NCBI RefSeq assembly: GCF_018139145.2
Contig: NC_059478.1
Span: forward strand, 5,704,001-5,768,000
From: Gymnogyps californianus
Taxonomy: Eukaryota; Chordata; Aves; Accipitriformes; Cathartidae
Length of the DNA: 64,000 nucleotides
Reading direction: 5' to 3'
The notes beneath the pieces were generated by a model. That model searched no databases, was not told where the DNA came from, and saw nothing but the letters and a program-made list of their open reading frames with translations. This document shows positions 52,499 to 61,506 of the stretch, piece by piece. A program made the translations under genes and the position numbers. Each line of letters begins with the position of its first letter. The first letter of the stretch is position 1.

Positions 52499-54777
52499 AA
52501 ACGAGCAGTGCTGCAGAAGTCAAGTTGCTACCTGGCACTGGGTAGGTGAGAGCAAGTGAAGCTGAAGCAATTCAGCCAGGAGTGCTCAGAAATGGTTGTG
52601 GTTAGGCAATCGTTGAGCAATGCAACCCATAGGATTAATGTAAAACACTCCAGAAAATCAAGATTGCAAGCACCTTGGTGACAAGCAGAGTAAACGACGT
52701 AGCTGATGAAACAGTACAGTGGTTTGGACTGGCGAGGACAACAGCAGACGATGGGCGTGAGTGGCAGGAAGCAGAGGTGGCAATGCCTTCTTCCAGTTTC
52801 TTATGTAAAGGATGGGAAGAAAGGTGACAAGAGTGGCTGCTTTGCTTTTCACCCTCGGTGAGCTGCAGGTAAACAGCCTCTAAACAGAAGGGAAGGTAGG
52901 CTGTGAAACAGCTCTGCTAGGGAAAAACCTAGAGACCAGGGAGGGAGCTCAGTGCCCATCACACTGCACTGCTTTGGCCTGGGAGATTTATCAAGAGGTG
53001 CCAATAAAATCTGCTGGCACCTATCCACTGCCTTTTTAAGGCAAATTAAGAAAAGCAAACCGACTAGCTCTTAAGGTTACATGCACTTTTCTTTCTGTTA
53101 AAGGTATCTCATTTCCTGCCACCCAGAGTTAGGGTTTTACTAATTTGATGAAACAGTTTCATCAACAATTTATTGACCATTAGGAAACTTTGGGACATGG
53201 GTGGGGTTTTTTTGTTTGTTTGCTTTTCCACTTGCTCACCCAGCCAATGCTGGCACCACAAGACACTTCAGTGTAAATAGCTAGCACAGCATTTTCAGCA
53301 TGAGGGCACCAGTGATCGTGTATAGCCTGACTTGAGAGTATCTCTAAGCAGCATTGTGTTAAAATTGACTTCTTAAGAACAGGGGCAAAGTTATGTGAAA
53401 ATTCCAGGTGCTATCACCCATGCAGTTATTTGCATTTCAGCAACGATAGGATTTTTATTTTTTTCTTTTAATTTTTACAACAGTTTTCCTATTAAGCAGC
53501 ATGAAAGATGGATGGTGGGATAATAGTGTGAACACACATTGCAAACTACATGTTTCAGACTTTTTCACTCAGCGGCTTTGCTCAGAGTCCCCACAGATTA
53601 TTTAAAACAACTTCTGAATAGTTCCAGCAGAGTTACACATTTAAAAGAGTGTGTCTTGGGTGTGTGTTGGTCAAAACAAATTTGTTTGATTAACAGGTCT
53701 GATAAGGTGAAATGTGATAGAAATGTTTTAATACCCCATCGTAGCTTTGTACCTTGGTTTGGGATGACCTTTCAAGGTGCACCTGGGTACCTATCATGCA
53801 TAGCACAGCCCTGAAGTCATGACGAGAAGGAAAGACACGTACTTGCCGGTAGGAAATTAGTGGCTTAGTTCTCCTGACTTTGGGAAAACTTTCCCATTTA
53901 CATGGCGAAATGCAGCAACCGAGAGGTTACTAGAGTTTGTTTGCTGGTTATGTGTTCCTGTGACTCACCGTCCCTCACGAGCCTGTGTCTGCCTGGGGAA
54001 AGAGAAAGCGAGGGTGCAAACCCCAGCCTTTCACCCAGTTTTTGACCCTCTGGAGTACCGGTTGGGACTGGAAGGAGACCTCTCCAGCCAGACCCCCTTC
54101 TCGGCTCCCCCCCTTACTGGTGAGCTGCAGCTCCCGCTCCCCAGGGCAAAACTTGTGTGGGTGAACACCCCCTTGCCACAAACCCCCCTAACTTCTTGGG
54201 GGACAGGGGGTGCTACTCAAGTTGGCAGGCACTCCATTTTCACTTCCCTTTAAAAACATTTGCCCTCGCTCCTGTAAAGCCGTTTGGAAGAACCTCACTG
54301 GGGAGGACGCGCGTTTGTACCGAACCCCGGGTGCCGGGGGAAGCGCTTGTTGAGCAACCCTTCTGTTCCCTCAGAAGGACGAGGACAGATAAAGCTGCTG
54401 GGTCCTCCAGGCCTCCCAGCCTCGATTTCTGTGTCCTCCCAGTTCCTTGAAGCAAGTTTTCTTTGTCCGGGGGGGGGGGTGTGTGTGGGGAGGACGGGGG
54501 GTCCTCAGGGCGAGGGCAGGCCTGCCCGTGGGTGCCGACTGAGCCCGCCCAGGACCATGGGCTACGGGCTGGGCGGTCACGGCCGCCCCACGTCCCCGGG
54601 GATGAGGCGCACCTCTCCCTCCGCTTTACTTTCCGCCTCAAGAGGACCGCGATAAGGTTGCGGCGAGCTGCCCCCGTCCCGCCACGACGCCTGACAGGAA
54701 AGGCGGGGGGCGGAGGGCGCGGGGGAAAGGCGGGAAAGCGTGTGGCGGGGGGGTGCGGGGGGGGGATGCGCGCGCCC

Positions 54778-54897
54778 CACGTGCCGCCACCCACCCGGCT
54801 TCCCACCGCCCCGCGCCGCGCGGCCCCGCCCCCGCGGAACGCCTGCCAGCCAATAGGCGGCGGCGTCGCTCCCCCCCTCCCTCGGCGCGGTCACGTG
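54778..54897 (+). promoter_or_regulatory. Two CACGTG E-boxes and a CCAAT box
   Basis: CACGTG at 54778-54783 and 54892-54897, with CCAAT (GCCAATAGG) at 54850-54854 between them. The second E-box reads GGTCACGTGC, which resembles the TFEB/USF-type GTCACGTG. The position fits a TATA-less core promoter starting near 54,900. Regulation by these factors is inference. Confidence 0.5.
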
Positions 54898-54899
54898 CG

Positions 54900-55003
54900 C
54901 GAGCCCCGGGAAGAGGCCCTGGCGCGCGGGTGCGCGGCGGAGGTGGGAAGCTGGTGCGCGTGGAGGCAGCGGCTCGGTCGCCCTGAGGTGACGCTCCCGC
55001 GGG
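54900..55003 (+). other. SOAT1: Probable SOAT1 non-coding first exon
   Basis: Expected 5'UTR exon downstream of the CCAAT/E-box cluster. Two donor candidates are present: CCTGAG/gtgacg (exon end 54987) and GCGGG/gtgagg (exon end 55003); the second is the better consensus. The 5' end is an estimate. The assignment rests on position before the coding exon at 58378, as in mammals where the first exon is untranslated. Confidence 0.45.
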
Positions 55004-58000
55004 GTGAGGGCGGCCGTTCCCTCGGCCCCGACCCGGCCGGCTCCGCGGGAGCGGGTCCGCTCCGTCCGTTCCGCCCCCCTCCTCGCCGCCGCCGCTTTAG
55101 GCCCGGCCCGCCCCCAGCGGCAGCGGCGTCCCCCCCGGCGCGGTGCCGCTGTGGTGGGGGAAGCTGTGCCCGGAGCCCTTTCGCAGGGCTGTGCGGCTCG
55201 GGGGAGGGGGGCAGCGCTCCGCAGGCCTCCGGGCGCCCTCAGGGCTGGGGCTTGGGGGAGGAGGGGGGGGGGGGTGTCTTATTGCTGGCAGCCGGCACCA
55301 CCGCTTAACACTTTCGCGCTTGTTTCCAGGGAGTTAGTGGAGAAGGGAGCTGACTTTATGGTCTCGGGTGTGCTCGGAGCCTCGGCGGTGTTTTAAGCAG
55401 CTTGCATTGTTATCTGCAGGTTTCGGTCTTTTTTTCTTTTTGTCCTGCTGAGTGTTTTGCGCGTTGCGGGTGAGCTGTGGAATGACCTTAACTTAGTTTT
55501 GGTACCTGCCTAGTTCGTGAAGAGCTCTGCTGATACTGAGGATGTAGCACACCGGGTCTGCTAGTTAACGTTATGCCCAAGGGCCAAAGGAAAACCTTGG
55601 AGATCTGAAAGGTGCTTGGGATAAGGTTATTTTATTTGGCATAAGTGGTATTGGAGGTAGAAGACGTCCTCACTGTGCTACCAAGCCTTTTGAAATGCAA
55701 AGATGTACTTCCTATAGGATGTTGCTTTTCTCCTAAGGCATGCTTATAATTACCAATGTTTTGAAAAGGAAGATGGAGAAACTCAACGTTTCTGAGACCT
55801 TTTACGAGTACCATAATGCAGTCATGCCTATAAAATCAGGGAGTTTCTGCTGGGAAATCTGATAATGGGATGTGTTTGTGGTTCTAGATGTCCTGCAGGT
55901 GCCCAGAGTGGGGTGAAAGGAGTGACTATTTACTAATTGTGAGGAGCGATTTCCTTTAGCGAAGGAGGTAGTGAACATTTTGGGCTTATCATGGCATTGT
56001 GTCATGATTGATGTGGTTCTAGCAGAGATTTGAGGGAAGGTCTGATGCCCTCTATGCACTGATGTGCTGATAGTTGCTTAGGTACTGTAATGTTATACCT
56101 CACTTCATATAGAAACTAGACTAGGAAAATGTTTTCATAGATTTCCCCTAGCACAGTTCTTTTTTGGTGTGAAGAAGGCTTTGTTGTGATCAGTTAGCCT
56201 GTCTGAATTGAATAACTCTTTAGGTTAATTGCTTTAACTGTTGTTTTTTTTTCTCCCGCACATGATTTTTCCATCCCCCATCCTGAAACCCTTTATTTTT
56301 AACTCTTTTCTGTTAGCCTTTCAGTGAGATACTCTTAACCACTCTGTACTGGAGAGGAAGGAGTGCCTTCTTCACCTCTTGAAGAAGATGAAAAGTGTAC
56401 TGAGAAAAGAATTAAACTTGTGGTCCTCTGTTAGAGCTGGAAAAGCTGCACCTTTAAGGACAGATGTGGCTCACAAGAGCAACTTAACTTGGATCAGGAG
56501 GCAGTGGAGAGGCTCGCTAGTGGCCCAAGGAGTAGCTTGTTAGTGCAGGAATCTATAAGGCAGCTCCATTTCCCCCTCCACTGTTCTGTAGACCCTATTG
56601 TGTGATCAGAGTGATCTGTTCTTATCCTTTGATAGGGGTTTGGACATCTTTCTTGTGTAAGAGGAGAAAGATTGAAATGTTTGCCTGTCCAGGATCTCCA
56701 TGTAGTTGTAAGCCCCAGGTGGGCGAAATGATCCTTTGCTCTAATGTGATGCGGCCGTGTCTGTACCTGGAACCTTGTGGGAAGGCTGGGAAGTGGAAAG
56801 AGTAATGTCTTGGTGATGGTGACTGATTCGTGTTAAAAGGCAGGAGAGTTGCAGCAATAACTGTATACAGAGCTGGTAGGAAGTGGGTATGTCCTGCCAG
56901 CTACCTTTCTGTGCCGGTGAGCATAGTTACTATAGGAAGATTTACCATATTCTTGCGTGGTTCTTTCTGTTATTCATGTAAATGCTTTTTGCATTATGTA
57001 AATTAAGGATAGTATAAGCTGTCAGGTGTTGTACAAAGCCAGCTGGGAAGTTTGTCATTTTTATGGTCTTTGTTTTATAGCTGGTAGACCTGGCTGTGAT
57101 CTCTTGGGACAGAGAGAGCTAAGAGAGGCAGTGCTGCAAGAAATGGTGTTGGTGATTGAATTAGTGATTTGTTGTTTGGTGTTGCAAAAGGTTTTTTTCC
57201 CCTATATGCTGTGATACCTGAGAGGAGAATGGGAGACTGTTCTACTAGAGGGACAAACACAGGAAGCTGAGTCCTGAAAACGTCTGATCATAGTCTTATT
57301 TCTGTTTTGCAGAAGTGCCAGCCTCAGTATTCTGAGGAAATCCAACCTTAAATAATTATGTTCTGCCTTCTTAGTTTTTCTGCAAGTACATGAATTTTCC
57401 TTGCCTGTCCCTAACAGCTCATCTGTGGTGGTGCGTGTATTCTGTTCACTAGCAACAAAACACGTGTCTATTTAAGAGTTTGTGCCAAGGTGAAAAAATA
57501 TATCAAAAAGGAGAAGCGTTAGTTTGAAAATGTGGTTACATACATTTGTGTATGTGGCTTTCTGGAAGTCCAGTTCTGAAAATTGTCCCTGGTTGTAGCT
57601 ACATCTCTGAGAGCTTCTTGAGCTGAACTTCATGGAGAGTGTGCTGGAATGTCACTTCATGACCAAATTAGAATCTCCTTCTCCCCTTTTCATTAACTGA
57701 GAATTTCTTGTTTTCAGCCTGGCCGTGGTGCTTCAGGTGTTCCCTACTAGCAGCTCTGTCCCCAGCAGTGACCTTTGTCATTGAATCTAGCGTAGTTCAA
57801 ACCTGATTCTCTCTTCCTGTTTTCCCGTGGTTTGCAATGCAATCATTGTCTGGCCAAGCAGAGTACAAGGATCTATTGAGGAAGCTGCTCTTTCAGTAAG
57901 AACTGAAAACTTGACAGGAAAGGGCTTGGCAGAGGCAAAATAACGTGGGTGATTCTGCAAAGCAAACCTGCCAGATCTCTCAGAAGACAAATTTTGCTGT

Positions 58001-58377
58001 CCAGCTGACTATCGGAAAGCATTTGCAAGGGCTTTTTGGCCTTCTAAAGATTTCACAAAGCTTACGTTGTTTTAAATAGTTAGAAGGTCTGTAGGGAAAG
58101 GAGGGAGCTGTGGGGAGATACTTTGGGGGGGGGGGCAGAACTGGCTTGGTTACGTTGTTCCTTTACTGCTTGTAGTAAGGGAGAGGAAGTGTGATCCATG
58201 GTAAATGACTAATACAAGTGTGTGCTTAATTTCCCTTACCCTTGCTCTGAATTCATAATGGAGGGAAGAAAGTCTAACTTTAGTGTAGAGAAGGCTATGT
58301 AGATTTATTCTTGTACAATGTAAAGAGTAAATGACTTTCTTTTGTCATTAATTATCTGCTATCCTTTTCTGATCTAG
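55004..58377 (+). other. SOAT1 first intron
   Basis: Intron of about 3.4 kb between the CpG-island exon and the first coding exon. Beyond the tail of the CpG island I see no repeat or gene; a G run occurs near 58130. Confidence 0.6.
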
Positions 58378-58511
58378 CTAGGCAACAATGGCAGGTGAAG
58401 ACTGTGTAAGAAAACGCCAGTCTGGCTCCACTACAACCTGCAAGAGCCCTGAGAATGAAGAAATGCAGAGGAGACCTGAGAGCGAGAGGTCATTTCAAAA
58501 CTCAAGCAATG
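58378..58511 (+). CDS. SOAT1: SOAT1 first coding exon
   Basis: Start of sterol O-acyltransferase 1 (ACAT1), the ER membrane enzyme of the MBOAT family that esterifies cholesterol with fatty acyl-CoA for storage in lipid droplets. The ATG at 58388 (context CAACAATGG) opens 41 codons plus one base: MAGEDCVRKRQSGSTTTCKS, a Glu/Arg-rich middle, ending SERSFQNSSN. The donor is CAATG/gtgaga, phase 1. The human protein has a 39-residue first exon of similar composition (MVGE start, PSN then G), followed by RIDIKQL. Acceptor choices are gatctag (exon from 58378) or ctag (from 58382). This N-terminus is cytosolic and poorly conserved, so the call leans on length, start, phase and synteny with ABL2. 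No later SOAT1 exon is in the window. Confidence 0.8.
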
Positions 58512-60101
58512 GTGAGACTCTCACTTGGGATTAGTTGCACCTCTGGCATGTGATCTCCTCTAAGGTGTCCTTTCTAGCTCATGGCTATTGCCTCTTTGCT
58601 CTTTCATTTCAGTTTTTCTGCTCGTAGAAAGGCTACCAAGGTGGAGCTCCCTGTGTCCCAGCTGCACTTCTTCAACAGGTTGAGGTTGTTTGGAGTGCTG
58701 TCCTGCAGAACTTTCCCTCAGGGGCTGTGTACTGCAGTGCTTACAGGGATCTAGAGTAAAGAAAGTGATTAATTGTCACAGGACAAATGTATGTGATAAG
58801 GAGCAGATGCTTTAATGCTGTAAATGTTGCAAATGCATCTTGACAACAATTTTGAGTAGTACTGGTAAACGCTTCTTCTGGGGACTCCATCTTGCTTCCT
58901 TTACAAGCTTTAAGTATGTGGCTTCCTCAGGATTGAACAAAATGGTCTTTAGCATACCAGGCTAAGGTGGTGTATCCATCCTGACAGACAGATGGAGGTA
59001 GGATGCCACAAAGAATGATTCTCTGCTCCTGTGGGGCTCTGTTAATGTCAGAACAGCTCCCTTCTATCCAGTCTCAACCTTGGCTGCCATAAAATAGAAC
59101 AATAAACAGTTGGATTTGTATTCATTTATATTGTGGTCACCTTAAAAGTTATGTGGCTTATAGTTGGCTTTGTGGAAGGGTCACTGCTGTGTATGTCCTG
59201 TCCCTTGAGTTGCAGGGACAGTTGTGTGTGGCAGTATGAGTGGTTTTGCCTGTGGACACTGTGACTGTCTCTAATTCCTGGGTTATGCTGTACCACATTC
59301 CAGCCTGGTGATAAGGAGGTTAGCGATGAAATTGCAGCTTGTTTTCTTTCTCTTTGGGAGACAGAATAAGCAAAAAGCTAAACTACTTTATCACAATATG
59401 CCACGTGAGTATAAGTTCCAAAACCCTGGTGCCAGTGACTCAAGGAGATAATTCTTACTGGTATGCTTCTGAATATTGTCACTATTTCGTAGTACTTGTT
59501 TCAACTGAAACAGGAGTTGGAGCAAATTTAAGTTTAGGACAAGTCAGATTTCTTCTTGTAAAAAATACGTTGGAGAGAAAGCCATCCCACAAACTAGTTA
59601 GAGAACTGGGATTTTAAGCTGTTGGCGGTACAATCATTTTAATTGAATCAAATGGTACTGTTCCATTAATGCTGTTTTTAGAAAATTGCACGGAGTTGAT
59701 GGCTACTGGAAAACAGTTATGGGTTTAGAAGCAGACTTCTACCTTTTTATCTATGGAAACACCTTAACTGTTATGCATGAATTTGAGTTCTGGCAAGCTT
59801 GTGGGTAAAGAATAAATATAGTTGTGATAATTAGCACTTGATAGGTGGGTATGCCTGTCTTTAAAATATGTCTTTTTAATACCTCTGACTTGTGGCATAA
59901 TGTCACTGCAGGTGAGATACTGTGGGTGTGTAGCAAGTAAATATTCTGGGATAGATCTCTTGAAAGTGTACTGAGCTTTCATGTGTGTACATGTGCCTGG
60001 TGGGTTGGCTTAGAACAACGCAGTGTGTTTTAATATGGTACAAACTGCAGTGAAGGGCAGCGGGGAGGAATCCTGGTTAGTTAAGAGTAGGTGCCTCTTA
60101 C

Positions 60102-60414
60102 CTGCCAGTGTTGCTGCCAATTCAGCATAAGTATCACAAAGACTTAAGTTACCAGTTTTTGCAGGCTCTTTGCTCAGTGATGGGGACAACAGGAATGCCA
60201 CAGGGAGGTAGGAGGCATGAGTCTGATGCCTGACCACATTACAGGCTTGGGAGGAAGATGCATCTGCCTGATGAGGAATTCCTCCATACAGTGGGGTTAG
60301 ATCAGCATCTCTGTGACACAAAGGTTGAAGCTTTACGAAGTTGAAGTGTTCAGGTGCTCCAGATGGTGGCCTCTTCATGTAGTCTAGTATGCTTGCATAA
60401 GTAGGTAGGGCCTT
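60102..60414 (-). other. Candidate antisense coding exon
   Basis: Minus-strand open frame bounded by a good acceptor (tgctttcacag, exon from 60414) and a consensus donor (GGCAG/gtaaga, end 60102): 313 nt, phase 0 to phase 1. The peptide starts KALPTYASILDYMKRPPSGA and includes LCHRDADLTPLYGGIPHQAD. I do not recognise the protein. Length alone is near chance; the splice sites raise it slightly. Confidence 0.25.
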
Positions 60415-60650
60415 CTGTGAAAGCACAGCTGAGGTGGAAGAATTTCTCAAAAGAAGTAGCCATAGACAACTTTTCTTGCTTTCTTTTGTCCTCGCTATTC
60501 ACTTCTGAGTAGCTGTTTCTAGGGCATTAGTCCTGATGTGTACAAAGGCAGCATGAGGCTAACGATCTGCTGTCTGGCAACATCCTTTTTATACTGTAGC
60601 ATCTTAGTTGGTAGCATGGGTGTTGTGTAGCATTTTAGACAAGATGCATG

Positions 60651-60656
60651 TTTATT
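60651..60656 (-). terminator. Possible AATAAA poly(A) signal
   Basis: AATAAA on the minus strand, about 170 nt after the stop codon (60828-60830) of the antisense frame at 60828-61197. It would serve that frame if it is a terminal exon. An AATAAA hexamer is common by chance. Confidence 0.2.
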
Positions 60657-60827
60657 GCAGTCAAGGGATTCTAGCCAGGTCAAGACAGTATCTTGTATGC
60701 AAGTAAATATGTATTGTCTTTGTAGCAATTATTTCAGTAGAAAGACTAAATTGCTAATGTGATTTCTCAACCTTGATCCTCCCTGATTAGCAAACACAAT
60801 CTGCTTTTTAACTTAAGAGTTAATGTG

Positions 60828-61197
60828 TCAAGGGCCAATTGACTTGTTTCCAGAAGTGTGTGAACTTTCTACAGAAACTTCTAGGCCGTTAATCCTTTCT
60901 TTATTAAAACTCAGATGCATTGGCTGATCTGAAATTGCTTGGAGGAATAATTTTAATCCATGTATTGGCTTTAGAGCTACATTAGGTCTGACTCTTTCAT
61001 TTGTATACTTTAGGTTATTTTTCCCTTGCCTCATCAATTCTTCTGAAAACTGTCTCATTGCTTGCTGAGTTCCAAGACTGAATAGTTTGTACTCAGGTAC
61101 CCCCAAATTTATGGCAATGTGGAAATATTCATAGCTTTGAGATCGCCAGAAGAATTCTTCTGTCCCATGATGTGTTTGTATCTTGTAATCATTCAGC
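60828..61197 (-). other. Candidate antisense terminal coding exon
   Basis: Minus-strand frame open from a possible acceptor (gaaattacag, 61198) to TGA at 60828-60830. The peptide starts LNDYKIQTHHGTEEFFWRSQ and includes SYEYFHIAINLGVPEYKLFS and NLKYTNERVRPNVALKP. The acceptor has a weak pyrimidine tract. No protein family is recognised. The frame needs a phase-2 exon upstream, which the 61472-61506 segment would supply. Confidence 0.25.
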
Positions 61198-61471
61198 CTG
61201 TAATTTCACTTTGACAGAGTAGCTGAATTTCAGTCTCATATATTACTTCTCCTCCTTGAATTGACGCCAGTGTCATAATTAAACAACTAATTTGGTCCTA
61301 GCATAGAGTCAACAGGTGATCTAAGCAGCAATAATCCCCTGTCAAAAGCCGGGCTTCCGTAATAAGATTAGTCTTATATGTTTTCAGCTGGAGGTACATA
61401 AAGAAATATAAAACTGTTCTGCTCAATGGGATATTGATATCGGGGGCAGTACTGGTTGCAGGAAAACTTAC

Positions 61472-61506
61472 CTGGAATGAGTGTAATAGAAACTGCATGA
61501 GCAGAT
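61472..61506 (-). other. Candidate antisense small exon
   Basis: Thirty-five nt between an acceptor-like tttaaccttttaag and a perfect consensus donor TTCCAG/gtaagt. In phase 0 it reads ICSCSFYYTHS plus two bases and joins the 60828-61197 frame through an Arg codon. It is very short, so the evidence is thin. Confidence 0.15.

Larger units (their letters stand above)
39851..54469. other. Intergenic region between ABL2 and SOAT1
   Basis: The stretch lies between the two CpG islands. Recognised content is a MIR-like fragment, two CR1 tails, a microsatellite and RFX-like motifs, all listed separately. The remaining sequence (including 42,000-44,500, 46,200-48,500, 49,100-52,300 and 52,600-54,400) is unique-looking with no supported gene. 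Confidence 0.75.
54470..55330. promoter_or_regulatory. CpG island, probable SOAT1 promoter
   Basis: GC- and CpG-rich block 3 to 4 kb upstream of the first SOAT1 coding exon. It holds several G runs (for example 54470-54480 and about 55260-55273) with quadruplex potential. Long open frames on both strands reflect base composition. Confidence 0.8.

Noticed and set aside
52311..52559. Three overlapping ORFs rich in Arg/Glu/Lys or Ser/Phe/Leu
   Set aside because: They are translations of the GA/GACA microsatellite.
54463..55308. 281-codon plus-strand ORF in the SOAT1 CpG island, and overlapping frames on both strands
   Set aside because: Same base-composition effect; no splice or homology support.
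59339..59617. Plus-strand frame containing RISKKLN, considered as SOAT1 exon 3
   Set aside because: The likeness to the SOAT1 IAKKIKL motif is confined to a few residues and the rest diverges.
59751..59982. Minus-strand frames behind the acceptor tctcacctgcag as a last exon for the antisense candidate
   Set aside because: The frame that joins in phase to 60102 looks random, and the more protein-like frame is out of phase.
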